From contig MOEB01000001.1 of the NCBI GenBank assembly GCA_001939945.1, positions 741,952-805,951 of the forward strand: a stretch of 64,000 nt of DNA, read 5' to 3'. Shown one piece after another: positions 20,728 through 30,039 of this stretch. A program made the position numbers and the translations under genes. The notes under the pieces were generated by a model. That model searched no databases, was not told the DNA's origin, and was given only the letters and a program-made list of their open reading frames with translations. Every line of letters starts with the position of its first letter. Within the stretch, counting starts at the first letter, position 1. Source of the DNA: Aerophototrophica crusticola (GTDB lineage: Bacteria > Pseudomonadota > Alphaproteobacteria > Azospirillales > Azospirillaceae).

Positions 20728-20749
20728 CCGATGGTTTGCAAACCATCGG
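20728..20749. promoter_or_regulatory. Perfect 22-base palindrome upstream of dusB-ntrBC
   Basis: Left half CCGATGGTTTG is followed directly by its exact reverse complement. It lies 56-77 bases upstream of the dusB start, in the only gap that can hold the dusB-ntrB-ntrC promoter. It has no T-tract on either side, so a terminator is unlikely. An operator for a dimeric regulator or a hairpin in the 5' leader are both possible. It does not match the usual NtrC site (TGCAC...GTGCA). Confidence 0.4.
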
Positions 20750-20886
20750 CCCGAGGTATCGCCATGCCTGCGCGGAAGGTCAGAGATGATGTGGTTTTCG
20801 TGCCATATCAACCGCCCCGCAACCCTTTGCCGCCGACGCCTGTTGGGGACCGCGCCGGGGGAGACGGCAACCGAGGGGCAAGGGCC

Positions 20887-21408
20887 ATGGCGCCGCGCGC
20901 GAAACGCGACAATCCCGAGCTATGGGAGAAGGTGAAGCACGAGGTCACGGAGGGCGACAAGGGCGGCAACCCCGGCCAATGGTCGGCCCGCAAGGCCCAG
21001 ATGGCGGTGCAGGAATACAAGCGCCGCGGCGGCGGCTATCAGGGCCGCAAGTCCGCCGACAACAGCCTCGTCCAGTGGGAGAAGGAGGACTGGGGCACCA
21101 AGTCCGGGCGGAAGAGCACGGACACTGGCGAACGCTACCTGCCGAAGGAGGCGCGGGAGACGCTATCGGACAGCGAGTACAAGCGCACCACTGCCAAGAA
21201 GCGGAAGGACAGCGCCAAGGGGCAGCAGTTCAGCAGACAACCGGCCGACGTGGCCCGCAAGACCTCCGCCAGCCGCCGCACCGGCCACGGCCATGGCGGC
21301 GGGCAGGACAACGGCAGCCGCGCCGCCCTCTATGAAGAGGCGAAGAAGCGCGACATCCCCGGCCGCTCGAAGATGAGCAAGGAGGAGCTGCGGAGGGCCT
21401 TGTCATGA
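20887..21408 (+). CDS. DUF5872 protein with C-terminal Rho-N/SAP-like motif
   Basis: A 173-residue very basic protein. The N-terminal two thirds (LWEKVKHEVTEGDKGGNPGQ, SARKAQMAVQEYKRRGGGY, then ERYLPKEARETLSDSEY) match what I know as DUF5872. The end (RAALYEEAKKRDIPGRSKMS, then KEELRRAL) resembles the Rho N-terminal/SAP helix-extension-helix that binds nucleic acid. The next gene overlaps it by four bases (ATGA). Function unknown; nucleic-acid binding is an inference from charge and the terminal motif. It is divergent from dusB. Confidence 0.72.
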   Translation: MAPRAKRDNPELWEKVKHEVTEGDKGGNPGQWSARKAQMAVQEYKRRGGGYQGRKSADNSLVQWEKEDWGTKSGRKSTDTGERYLPKEARETLSDSEYKRTTAKKRKDSAKGQQFSRQPADVARKTSASRRTGHGHGGGQDNGSRAALYEEAKKRDIPGRSKMSKEELRRALS

Positions 21409-21761
21409 CAGCTTCCATCCAGGATTCCGACAAGCCGGGCATCGTGTGGGAATTCTCCCAGGCTGTGAACATGACGCCGAAGGAGCTGGAACGCTGGCTG
21501 GAGACCGAGCACAGCAAGGAGGTCGGCTGGCACCAGGATGGGGAGGCGGAGGCCGTTGGCCACCAGTCCGGCCGCGCGATCGTAGCGCTTCGCCACAAGA
21601 AGAAGGCCGACCTGACGGACGAGGACTACCGCCAGATGCGCCGCGTCATCGGCTATGTCCACCGCCACTTGGCCCAGCGCCCGTCCGGCGACGTGGCCGA
21701 CACCCGCTGGCGCTACAGCCTGATGAACTGGGGCCACGACCCGCTGAAGGACAAGGGGTAA
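21405..21761 (+). CDS. DUF3140 family protein
   Basis: A 118-residue soluble protein that fits DUF3140 over nearly its whole length: FSQAVNMTPKELERWLETEH, then SVGHQSGR-type spacing (AVGHQSGRAIVAL), then RVIGYVHRHLAQRP and the strongly conserved DTRWRYSLMNWGHDP. Function is unknown in this family. Its start overlaps the stop of the DUF5872 gene, so the two are coupled and presumably act together. A bidirectional terminator hairpin follows 14 bases after its stop. Confidence 0.8.
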   Translation: MTASIQDSDKPGIVWEFSQAVNMTPKELERWLETEHSKEVGWHQDGEAEAVGHQSGRAIVALRHKKKADLTDEDYRQMRRVIGYVHRHLAQRPSGDVADTRWRYSLMNWGHDPLKDKG

Positions 21762-21774
21762 ACAACAGAAATAT

Positions 21775-21807
21775 GTTTCGGGGCAACTTTATGAAGTCGC
21801 CCCAAAC
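21775..21807. terminator. Bidirectional terminator hairpin between DUF3140 gene and HNH gene
   Basis: An imperfect inverted repeat (GTTTCGGGGCAACTT, loop TATG, AAGTCGCCCCAAAC) lies between two convergent genes. One side is followed by CTTT; the other, read on the minus strand, by an AT-rich ATATTTCTGTTGTTT run. It could serve both transcripts. Its A+T-rich flank belongs to the foreign-looking HNH segment. Confidence 0.6.
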
Positions 21808-21809
21808 CT

Positions 21810-22616
21810 TTACTGCTGAAAAACTGTCACACCTGGCAGAAATGGCATAGAAGGCATGGAAAATCCGTTTGCCTCAAGGAGCTCCCGCATGATGTGGGGC
21901 GATGGCTGGCGGAGGATGAGATAAGCTTGATAAACAAGCAACCCTGGAAACTCTGTACTATCAGTAAAGCCCTGTGATCGCTTTAGGAAACTTACGGTTG
22001 CTTCACTTAGATAATAGTGAAATTCTCTATAGCCAGGACCATCCTCTAAAGCCTGCTCCGCCAGCAAACCAAAAAGGTCCATCATCCAATCAATGTTTTC
22101 ACCTCCCTGTGCATCTAGAGGCTCGTAAAAATTTGGCCTACCATTAAACTTCGGATGCAGTGCTTGGTGACAAGCTTTGCAAAGCGTTATCCCATTTCCA
22201 GTATCAAAACGTGCTATGGGGTATAAAGTTTTTCTTATGATATGATGCGCGTGCAATTTACTTTGTGCGTCACATAGAAAACATCGGAATCCGTCCCGTG
22301 TGAGGATGAAATCTCGCCAACGCCTGTGGCACGCTCTAATGCTCTTTCCATCCAGGACTGAGAATACAAGCTTGAGAAATTTTCCGTCCAGCAGTGCTTC
22401 ACGATCCGTCATGATTTTTGACCTCACATGCTCTGTCAGCCATGCAAAGGAAACTAGAGCCACACCAGATTTGTCGTAAATAGTGTATTTTTCTTGCTTC
22501 CATACTCTCTGTTTGGCGAGGATAACAGAACGACGTTCGTAATCTCGCCATTGGCGGAACCGGGCCCGCTGCGCTAGGGTCCCGTCCTTCTTTCCTGGAC
22601 GTGGAAGCGAGAGCAT
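21810..22616 (-). CDS. HNH endonuclease, A+T-rich foreign gene
   Basis: A 268-residue protein with a complete HNH nuclease core in its middle: CFLCDAQSKLHAHHIIRKT, then NGITLCKACHQALH (C-x2-C, HH, N, C-x2-CH). The N-terminal part is basic (RARFRQWRDYERRSVILAKQ) and the C-terminal ~100 residues match nothing I recognise. The gene is far richer in A+T than everything around it and uses codons such as ATA, AAA and TTA avoided nearby, so it was probably acquired by transfer. The ATG used here shares the CATG at 22614-22617 with the ispDF start on the other strand; a later start (MTDREALL) would lose the basic part. Role (defence, mobile or orphan) unknown. Confidence 0.72.
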   Translation of the reverse strand: MLSLPRPGKKDGTLAQRARFRQWRDYERRSVILAKQRVWKQEKYTIYDKSGVALVSFAWLTEHVRSKIMTDREALLDGKFLKLVFSVLDGKSIRACHRRWRDFILTRDGFRCFLCDAQSKLHAHHIIRKTLYPIARFDTGNGITLCKACHQALHPKFNGRPNFYEPLDAQGGENIDWMMDLFGLLAEQALEDGPGYREFHYYLSEATVSFLKRSQGFTDSTEFPGLLVYQAYLILRQPSPHIMRELLEANGFSMPSMPFLPGVTVFQQ

Positions 22617-23775
22617 GCCCACCTGCGTGGCCCTGATCGTCGCCGGCGGACGCGGTGAGCGGTTCGGCGCCGACCTGCCCAAGCAGTACCTGCACCTGGC
22701 CGGCCGGCCCGTGCTGCGCCGGTCGGTGGAGCCGTTCCTGCACCACCCGCTGGTGTCGGGCGTGCGGGTGGTGATCGACCCGCGGCACCGGGAGCTGTAT
22801 GAGCAGGCGGTCCAGGGCCTGGACCTGCCCGACCCCATCCAGGGTGGCCCCACCCGGCAGGACAGCGTGCGCAACGGGCTGGAGGCGCTGGTGGGTCACA
22901 GCCCCGACCTGGTGCTCATCCACGACGCCGCCCGCCCCCTGGTGGACGCCGCGACCATCACCCGCGTGGTGGAGGCCCTGGCCAAGCACCCCGGCGCCAT
23001 CGCCGCGATCCCCCTGGCCGACACGCTGAAGCGGGCGGAGGGCGGCCTGTCCGCGGGCACCGTGGACCGCACCGCCCTGTGGCGGGCCCGTACGCCCCAG
23101 GGATTCCGCTTCGCCGACATCCTGAAGGCCCACCGCATGGCCGTTGGCATGAACCTGACAGACGACGCCGCCGTGGCGGAGCAGGCGGGCCTGCCCGTCG
23201 CCCTGGTGCCCAGCAACCCGGAGAACCTGAAGGTGACCCAGAGCGACGATTTGGCCCGGGCGGAGCGGCTGTTCCTGTCCGGCCTCGGCGACATCCGTAC
23301 CGGCACCGGCTTCGACGTGCACAAGTTCTGCGAGGGCGACCATGTCTGGCTCTGCGGTGTGAAGGTGCCGCATACCCAGAGGCTGGAGGGCCACTCCGAC
23401 GCCGACGTGGGCCTGCACGCCCTGACCGACGCCATCCTTGGCTGCCTGGGCGAAGGCGACATCGGCACCCACTTCCCGCCCAGCGACCCGCAATGGAAGG
23501 GTGCGGACAGTGCGAAGTTCCTGCGCCACGCCGCCGACCTGGTGGCCCGGCGCGGCGGCGTCATCGCCCATGTGGACGTGACCATCCTGTGCGAGCGGCC
23601 CAAGGTCGGCCCGCACCGGGAAGCCATGGTGGCCCGCATGGCGGAAATCCTGGGCATCGCCCCGTCCCGCGTCTCCGTCAAGGCGACGACGACGGAGGGC
23701 CTGGGCTTCACCGGCCGGCGGGAGGGCATCGCCGCCCAGGCCGCCGCCACCGTCAGGCTGCCCTTCACGGAGTAG
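22615..23775 (+). CDS. ispDF: Bifunctional IspD/IspF isoprenoid enzyme
   Basis: A 386-residue fusion catalysing two steps of the MEP pathway: 2-C-methyl-D-erythritol 4-phosphate cytidylyltransferase and MEcPP synthase. The IspD half starts ALIVAGGRGERFGADLPKQY, with the CTP-binding loop, and contains VLIHDAARPLV. The IspF half begins RTGTGFDVHKF and shows the metal-site GHSDADVGLHALTDAILG and VKATTTEGLGFTGR. Fusion of these two is typical of alphaproteobacteria. The CinA gene follows after four bases. GGAAGCGAGAG precedes the start, but this region also encodes the HNH N terminus on the other strand. Confidence 0.97.
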   Translation: MPTCVALIVAGGRGERFGADLPKQYLHLAGRPVLRRSVEPFLHHPLVSGVRVVIDPRHRELYEQAVQGLDLPDPIQGGPTRQDSVRNGLEALVGHSPDLVLIHDAARPLVDAATITRVVEALAKHPGAIAAIPLADTLKRAEGGLSAGTVDRTALWRARTPQGFRFADILKAHRMAVGMNLTDDAAVAEQAGLPVALVPSNPENLKVTQSDDLARAERLFLSGLGDIRTGTGFDVHKFCEGDHVWLCGVKVPHTQRLEGHSDADVGLHALTDAILGCLGEGDIGTHFPPSDPQWKGADSAKFLRHAADLVARRGGVIAHVDVTILCERPKVGPHREAMVARMAEILGIAPSRVSVKATTTEGLGFTGRREGIAAQAAATVRLPFTE

Positions 23776-23779
23776 GCCC

Positions 23780-24280
23780 ATGTTCCCGGACGATTTGCTG
23801 GCCCTGGCGGAACAGGTCCGCGACGCCTTCACGGCCAGGGGCCTGTGGCTGGCGACGGCTGAGAGCTGCACCGGCGGGCTGATCGCGGGGTGCGTCACCG
23901 CCGTGGCGGGCTCCTCCGCCATGATGGACCGGGGCTTCGTCACCTATACCAATGAGGCCAAGACCGGGATGCTGGGCGTGCCCACGGCCCTCTTCCCCGC
24001 CGTGGGCGCCGTCAGCCCGGAGGTGGCCCAGGCCATGGCGGAAGGGGTGCTGTCCCGCGCCGGCCGGGCGGACGTGTCGCTGGCCGTCACCGGCGTGGCC
24101 GGCCCGGGCGGCGGCAGTGCCGACAAGCCCGTGGGCCTCGTCTACATTGCCTGCGCCCGCCGGGGCGGCAGCATCGGGGTGGAGCGCCACGTCTTCCCCG
24201 GCGACCGCACCGCCATCCGCCTCGCCACCGTCAAGCGCGCCTTGGAACTGGCCCTGGCCGCAGCCGCGGAGGGCGAATGA
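23780..24280 (+). CDS. CinA-family C-terminal domain protein (nicotinamide-nucleotide amidase PncC-like)
   Basis: A 166-residue protein equal to the C-terminal domain of CinA, which deamidates NMN to NaMN in pyridine-nucleotide recycling. Conserved pieces are ATAESCTGGLIAGCVTAVAG (catalytic Ser), YTNEAKTGMLGV, VSPEVAQAMAEG and AVTGVAGPGGGSADKPVG (conserved glycine loop). The N-terminal molybdopterin-like CinA domain is absent, as in most proteobacterial homologues. It lies immediately after ispDF and overlaps the nucleotidyltransferase gene by four bases (ATGA). Confidence 0.92.
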   Translation: MFPDDLLALAEQVRDAFTARGLWLATAESCTGGLIAGCVTAVAGSSAMMDRGFVTYTNEAKTGMLGVPTALFPAVGAVSPEVAQAMAEGVLSRAGRADVSLAVTGVAGPGGGSADKPVGLVYIACARRGGSIGVERHVFPGDRTAIRLATVKRALELALAAAAEGE

Positions 24281-25020
24281 GGCCCCCTGCCCCGACCATC
24301 GACCTGGCCGACGGAATCCTGCGGGAATGGACAGACGGGCCGGACGTGATCGCCGCCTTCTTGGCAGGCTCGGTTGCCCGCGGCACCGCCGGGCCCGGCT
24401 CCGACATCGACGCGGTCATCATCTATCACCACTTGGAAGCGGCGGTGCGGGAGACGCATGAGCGCCAGGGCATCGCCGTGGAGCTGTTCCTGCACGACCC
24501 GGACACCCTGGCCTGGTTCTGGGAGCAGGACCGCAAGGCCGGCAAGCCCTCCCTGGCCCGCATGGTGGCCAACGGCCTGCCCGTCGCCGGCGACCCCGGC
24601 CTGATCGAGGAGCTGAAGCGCCAAGCCCAGGCCGTGCTGGACGCCGGCCCGCCACCCTTGGCGGAGGAGGAGATGCAGGCCCGCCGCTACGCCATCTCCG
24701 ACCTCGCCGCCGACCTAGCGCAGGGGCGCTCCCGCGCCGAGCAGCTCGCCATCGGCTCCCGCCTCTACATCGACTTGGCCGACTTCACCCTGCGCGCGGC
24801 CGGCGCCTGGACCGGCAGCGGCAAGGGCCTGTTCAAGGCCCTGCGCCGCCTGGACCCCGGTCTCGCCGCCGCCTTCGAGCACGCCTTCCTGGAACTGTAC
24901 CGCGACGGCGACCCGGGCGAGGCGGTGGCCCTCGTGGACCTCTGCCTCGACCCCTACGGCGGCCGCCACACCGTGGGCCACCGGCGGATCGCACCGTCTG
25001 ACTGGCGGCTGGGGGATTGA
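24277..25020 (+). CDS. Nucleotidyltransferase-domain protein (MNT/aminoglycoside-nucleotidyltransferase-like)
   Basis: A 247-residue protein with the polymerase-beta-type nucleotidyltransferase signature AGSVARGTAGPGSDIDAVII (G-S-x-A-R-G and the D-x-D metal pair), followed by VELFLHDPDTLAWF. The C-terminal half is helical, as in KNTase-like or MNT proteins. It may transfer an NMP to a small molecule or a protein. It overlaps the cinA stop, so it is co-translated. No HEPN partner is seen beside it, so a toxin-antitoxin role is not supported. Confidence 0.78.
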   Translation: MRPPAPTIDLADGILREWTDGPDVIAAFLAGSVARGTAGPGSDIDAVIIYHHLEAAVRETHERQGIAVELFLHDPDTLAWFWEQDRKAGKPSLARMVANGLPVAGDPGLIEELKRQAQAVLDAGPPPLAEEEMQARRYAISDLAADLAQGRSRAEQLAIGSRLYIDLADFTLRAAGAWTGSGKGLFKALRRLDPGLAAAFEHAFLELYRDGDPGEAVALVDLCLDPYGGRHTVGHRRIAPSDWRLGD

Positions 25021-25026
25021 GAAACG

Positions 25027-25048
25027 CGACTTTCGAATTCGAAAGTCG
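25027..25048. repeat. 22-base perfect palindrome, repeat family A, copy 1
   Basis: Half-site CGACTTTCGAA plus its exact reverse complement, just after the nucleotidyltransferase stop. An identical 22-base copy lies at 53796-53817. Both copies sit in intergenic DNA and are followed by a CCCTCTCC-type G-rich/C-rich stretch, so this looks like a dispersed REP-like element. Confidence 0.7.
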
Positions 25049-25076
25049 GCTGCTGCGGGGCGGCGTGTCGCTGCTA

Positions 25077-25240
25077 AACCCCTCACCCCGACCCTCTCCC
25101 CGGTGGGGAGAGGGGGACATTCTCCGTTTTGGATTGCTGTAGGACCAGAGGCCGAGTTGCGACGTCGCAACTAGGACCAAAAGCGCGCGCCAGGCTCATT
25201 CCCCCTCTCCCCACCGGGGAGAGGGTTGGGGTGAGGGGGA
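25077..25240. repeat. Composite intergenic repeat with C-rich inverted arms and central palindrome
   Basis: Two arms face each other: AACCCCTCACCCCGACCCTC on the left, then CTCCCCGGTGGGGAG; on the right CTCCCCACCGGGGAG, then GGGTTGGGGTGAGGGG. Each arm contains its own hairpin. In the centre is an 18-base palindrome, AGTTGCGAC plus its complement (25155-25172), flanked by direct copies of AGGACCA. No coding region is visible here. The C-rich arms resemble a common proteobacterial intergenic repeat. Confidence 0.65.
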
Positions 25241-25260
25241 AACCCGGTCGCCAAAATGAC

Positions 25261-25728
25261 CTACACCGGCCGCGCCGCCCCGCCCGGCACCGCGCCGCGG
25301 CCATAGAGCTGGTGCGCGCGCCCCTCGAAGGCGGCCACCATGCGGCGCACCGCCTCGTTGAACAGGGCGCCGATGATCTTCTGCAGGACCTTGTTGCGGA
25401 ACTCGAAGTCCACATAGAAATCCACCAGGCACCCCTCAGGGTGCGGGTGGAAGGTCCAGTGGTTGTTCAGGTAATGGAACGGCCCTTCCACATACTCGAC
25501 ATGGATGGCACGGCCAGGCTCATCCAGGGTCACCTTGCTGGTGAAGCGTTCCCGGATCATCTTGAAGCCGATGACCAGATCGGCCCACAGCACGTTCCCA
25601 TCCCGCTTTCGGATGCGGCAGGCCACCGCCCAAGGCAGGAACTCCGGGTAGCGCTCCACGTCCGCCACGAGGCGGTAAAGCTGCTCCGGGCTGTAGGGCA
25701 GGACGCGCTGTTCGGCGTGGGTCGGCAT
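25261..25728 (-). CDS. RatA/Coq10-type START-domain protein
   Basis: A 155-residue SRPBCC/START-fold protein: PYSPEQLYRLVADVERYPEF, FLPWAVACRI, then FHYLNNHWTFHPHPEGCLVD and FRNKVLQKIIGALFNEAV. It is annotated in relatives either as a ubiquinone-binding Coq10 homologue or as RatA toxin. In alphaproteobacteria it regularly follows lipA, as here (11 bases away), which favours a housekeeping respiratory role over a toxin. The start MPTHAEQRVL is chosen because the longer frame only overprints lipA. Confidence 0.88.
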   Translation of the reverse strand: MPTHAEQRVLPYSPEQLYRLVADVERYPEFLPWAVACRIRKRDGNVLWADLVIGFKMIRERFTSKVTLDEPGRAIHVEYVEGPFHYLNNHWTFHPHPEGCLVDFYVDFEFRNKVLQKIIGALFNEAVRRMVAAFEGRAHQLYGRGAVPGGAARPV

Positions 25729-25738
25729 CGGCCCTGCC

Positions 25739-26716
25739 TTACTCCGCCGGGACGGCGACAGGCTCAGCCACCGTGCGGCCGGACAGGCGGGCCTCCCGCG
25801 CCTCCCGCAGCTTGCGGAAATCGTCGCCGGCATGGTGGGAACTGCGGGTCAGCGGGGAACTGGACACCATCAGGAACCCCTTGCCCCGGGCCCAGGAGGC
25901 ATAGGAGGCGAACTCGTCCGGGGTCACGAACCGGTCCACCGGCGCGTGCTTTGGCGTCGGCGCTAGGTACTGGCCGATGGTGATGAAGTCCACGTCCGCG
26001 GCGCGCATGTCGTCCATCACCTGCCCGACTTCCTCCCGCGTCTCCCCCAGCCCGACCATGATGCCGGACTTCGTGAACATGGACGGGTCCAGTTCCTTCA
26101 CCCGGGCCAACAGGTGGAGCGAGGTGAAGTAACGCGCACCCGGGCGGATGCCGGGATAAAGCCGCGGCACGGTCTCCAGGTTGTGGTTGAACACGTCCGG
26201 CCGCGCCTCCACCACCACCTCAATGGCGCCGGGCTTGCGCATGAAGTCGGGTGTCAGGATCTCGATGGTCGTGCCGGGGGCGGCCTTGCGGATGGCGCGG
26301 ATGGTGCGGGCGAAATGCTCCGCCCCGCCGTCGGGCAGGTCGTCGCGGTCCACGGACGTGATGACCACGTGCTCCAGGTTCAGCTTGCCCACCGCCTCGG
26401 CCACGTTGTCGGGCTCATGCGGGTCCAACTGGTCCGGGCGGCCGGTGGCCACGTTGCAGAAGGCGCAGGCCCGGGTGCAGACGGCGCCCAGGATCATGAA
26501 GGTGGCGTGCTTCTTCTTCCAGCACTCCCCGATGTTGGGGCAGGCGGCTTCCTCGCACACCGTGTTCAGCTTCAGCCCCCGCATCAGGTCCCGGGTCTGG
26601 GCATATTCCGGGCTGACCGGCGCCTTCACCCGCAGCCATTCCGGTTTCCGCTGGATCGGGTTCTCCGGGCGGTTGGCCTTCTCGGGATGGCGGACGCGGT
26701 TCGGGTCGATGGGCAT
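25739..26716 (-). CDS. lipA: Lipoyl synthase
   Basis: Radical-SAM enzyme that inserts two sulfurs into protein-bound octanoyl groups, making lipoyl cofactors for pyruvate and 2-oxoglutarate dehydrogenases. The 325-residue sequence has the auxiliary cluster cysteines ([13 protein letters not shown]), the radical-SAM CxxxCxxC ([10 protein letters not shown]), and the C-terminal RSSHH-type segment [14 protein letters not shown]. The start is taken as [13 protein letters not shown], conserved in the family; six codons upstream is another ATG. It lies at the end of the pdh operon, next to its target enzymes. Confidence 0.97.
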   Translation of the reverse strand: MPIDPNRVRHPEKANRPENPIQRKPEWLRVKAPVSPEYAQTRDLMRGLKLNTVCEEAACPNIGECWKKKHATFMILGAVCTRACAFCNVATGRPDQLDPHEPDNVAEAVGKLNLEHVVITSVDRDDLPDGGAEHFARTIRAIRKAAPGTTIEILTPDFMRKPGAIEVVVEARPDVFNHNLETVPRLYPGIRPGARYFTSLHLLARVKELDPSMFTKSGIMVGLGETREEVGQVMDDMRAADVDFITIGQYLAPTPKHAPVDRFVTPDEFASYASWARGKGFLMVSSSPLTRSSHHAGDDFRKLREAREARLSGRTVAEPVAVPAE

Positions 26717-26757
26717 GTCGCGTGACCTCGGCAAAGGGCTGGCCGGAAGATAGGGCT

Positions 26758-27747
26758 TTACGGTTGCGTTACCAAGCGCGGCGCGGTGCCACCCTCCCCC
26801 GCATCAACCGCAGGGCCGGGTGGGAGCGTCAGGGTGAAGCGCACCGGCCGGTGGTCGGAGCCGACATCGCCAAGCACCTCCGCCCGCAGGCCCGTGACGC
26901 CGTCGCTGCCGAACCCGAGGTCGATGGGGATGCCGATGGGTAGGCCCCAGGTCGGCCAGGTGGTCCAGCTCCTGGCCAGGCGGCGCAGGCCCGACTGTTC
27001 CTGGAGCCGTGTGACCAGGTTGGACCAGGGCGTGGCGTTGTAGTCGCCGGTCAGCACCACGGGGCCCGGCAGTTCCCTGACCCGCCGGGCCAGCCATTCG
27101 GCCTCTGCCGCCTGACGCTCCGGGAAGAAGGGTTGGGACAGGTGCGTGCCTACCAGGGTGAAGGCACCCGAAGGCCGGTCCACCCGGGCGGCGACATAGC
27201 CGGGATACGGCTTCTCATCCAGGCCGGTGGTCTCGATCTTTTCCAGCGGCCAGCGGGACAGCAGCACCACGCCACAGGCCACCCGGCCGCAGGTCACCTT
27301 GAAGGGGAACAGCCGCTCCAACTCCAGCAGCCACTGGTCCGCGCGGGGGTCGTGGACTTCCAGCAGCACGGCCACGTCGGGCTGCTCCCGCCGCAGCAGG
27401 TCGCGCACCAACTCCGGCGTGGCGTTGTCCTTCCAGATATTGATGTGGACCAGCGTCACGTCCGCCGACCCTGCCGCAACCGTGTTGCCGAGCGGCAGGG
27501 TGGGAAGCACCAGCCAGGCGTTCAGGGCCAGCGTCATCACGGTGATACCGGCCGCCGCCCACGCCCGCAGCGGGATGGAAAGCGCAAGCAGCGCACTCCC
27601 GGCCCAGAGGTACGGGATACGCAGGTGCTCGAAGGTAGGGAACCCGGGCACCCAGCCGGCGAGGGACAAGATGACCAAGGCCAACGCCGCGGCCAGCAGC
27701 AGGGCCCGGCCAAGACGCCGGCCCGGGTGGATGCGGGCGGGACTCAA
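26758..27747 (-). CDS. Membrane-anchored endonuclease/exonuclease/phosphatase-family protein
   Basis: A 329-residue protein with three hydrophobic segments in the first ~90 residues and a periplasmic-facing EEP domain. Motifs: [20 protein letters not shown] (metal Glu), [20 protein letters not shown] and GSDHRPVRF. Family members hydrolyse phosphodiesters in nucleic acids, phospholipids or inositol phosphates. The start is a TTG, since no ATG or GTG fits the hydrophobic N terminus; it is ten bases after the lpdA stop. It sits between lpdA and lipA, where relatives usually have no gene. Substrate unknown. Confidence 0.82.
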   Translation of the reverse strand: MSPARIHPGRRLGRALLLAAALALVILSLAGWVPGFPTFEHLRIPYLWAGSALLALSIPLRAWAAAGITVMTLALNAWLVLPTLPLGNTVAAGSADVTLVHINIWKDNATPELVRDLLRREQPDVAVLLEVHDPRADQWLLELERLFPFKVTCGRVACGVVLLSRWPLEKIETTGLDEKPYPGYVAARVDRPSGAFTLVGTHLSQPFFPERQAAEAEWLARRVRELPGPVVLTGDYNATPWSNLVTRLQEQSGLRRLARSWTTWPTWGLPIGIPIDLGFGSDGVTGLRAEVLGDVGSDHRPVRFTLTLPPGPAVDAGEGGTAPRLVTQP

Positions 27748-27757
27748 TCAAGGGGCC

Positions 27758-29161
<1,404 letters not shown>

Positions 29162-29180
29162 GGTCTTGGTCCCCTGTCTG

Positions 29181-29669
29181 TCAATCCGTCGCGGCCAGCC
29201 GGCGGAGGGCATCCCCCGTCACGCGCTGCACCGTCCATTCCGTCATGGGTTCCGCCCCGATGGAGCGGTAGAAATCCAGCGCCGGCTGGTTCCAGTCCAG
29301 CACCCACCATTCCAGACGCCCGCAGCCCTCATCCACCGCCTTGGCTGCCAGGTACTGGAAGACTTTCCGGCCCAGCCCGCGGCCCCGGTATTCCGGCGCC
29401 ACATACACGTCCTCCACATAGATGCCGTGCCGGCCGAGGAAGGTGGAGAAGTTGTAGAACCAGATCGCCACCCCGGCCGGCTGCCCGCCCGCCTCCAGCA
29501 CCAGCGCGAAGACCCGCGGGGCCGGCCCGAACAGGGCGGCGCCGAACTCCGCCTCCCCCGCCTTGACCTCATGGGCCAGCCGCTCGTACTCGGCCAGTTC
29601 CCGCACGAACCGCACCACCAGGGGCAGGTCGGCGGGGGTCGCCTCGCGGATGGCGATGCCGTCGTTCAC
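29181..29669 (-). CDS. GNAT-family N-acetyltransferase (diamine-acetyltransferase-like)
   Basis: A 162-residue acetyltransferase. Acetyl-CoA motif A is VEDVYVAPEYRGRGLGRKVF, and motif B includes LEWWVLDWNQPALDFYRSIG. The motif order and the EWWVLDWN segment resemble spermidine/spermine or thialysine acetyltransferases, but the substrate is not certain. Its ATG overlaps the cupin stop (ATGA). The gene sits between the cupin and lpdA inside the pdh operon. Confidence 0.87.
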   Translation of the reverse strand: MNDGIAIREATPADLPLVVRFVRELAEYERLAHEVKAGEAEFGAALFGPAPRVFALVLEAGGQPAGVAIWFYNFSTFLGRHGIYVEDVYVAPEYRGRGLGRKVFQYLAAKAVDEGCGRLEWWVLDWNQPALDFYRSIGAEPMTEWTVQRVTGDALRRLAATD

Positions 29670-30025
29670 AGCCGCTCCAACTGCTCGCGGGTACGGGCGG
29701 TGCGTTCGGTGCCGGTGTTCAGGGTGGTGGCCCGCTCGAACAGCAGGATTTCCACCTCCTGCTCCGCCACCGGCTGGTGTTCAACCCCGTGAGGCACGAC
29801 GATGAACTCGCCGGGGCCGACGGTGGCGGTCCGGTCGCGGAAGTTCATGGTGAGGGTACCCTTCACCACCAGGAACAGCTCATCCTCTTCCACATGGTGA
29901 TGCCAGTCGAATGCCCCTCGGAGCTTCACCGCCTTCACCTGGAAGTCATTGACCTCCCCGATGATGCGCGGGTTCCAGTGGTCGCCGATCTGGGCGAGCT
30001 TGGCGGCGATGTTCACGGTGTCCAT
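29666..30025 (-). CDS. Cupin-domain protein
   Basis: A 119-residue single-domain cupin with the metal-binding motif FDWHHHVEEDELFLVVKG (two His and a Glu) and the second motif PGEFIVVPHGVEHQPVAEQE with the last His. It is likely a small metal-dependent isomerase, dioxygenase or binding protein; no substrate can be assigned. It is coupled to the downstream GNAT gene by a four-base overlap and lies 14 bases after the DUF2283 gene. Confidence 0.87.
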   Translation of the reverse strand: MDTVNIAAKLAQIGDHWNPRIIGEVNDFQVKAVKLRGAFDWHHHVEEDELFLVVKGTLTMNFRDRTATVGPGEFIVVPHGVEHQPVAEQEVEILLFERATTLNTGTERTARTREQLERL

Positions 30026-30039
30026 GGGCTTGGGCTCCC

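Noticed and set aside
22617..22874. N-terminal extension of the HNH frame into ispDF
   Set aside because: It runs antisense through IspD, has high G+C and Arg/Ser-rich composition unlike the A+T-rich nuclease.
24277..25020. MNT-HEPN toxin-antitoxin system
   Set aside because: Only the nucleotidyltransferase is present; there is no HEPN gene next to it, and it is coupled to a CinA-family gene instead.
25077..25240. CRISPR array
   Set aside because: The repeats are inverted arms of one composite element, not regularly spaced direct repeats, and no cas gene is near.
25261..25728. RatA as a true toxin of a toxin-antitoxin pair
   Set aside because: No RatB-like partner is adjacent; location after lipA favours the housekeeping Coq10-type role.
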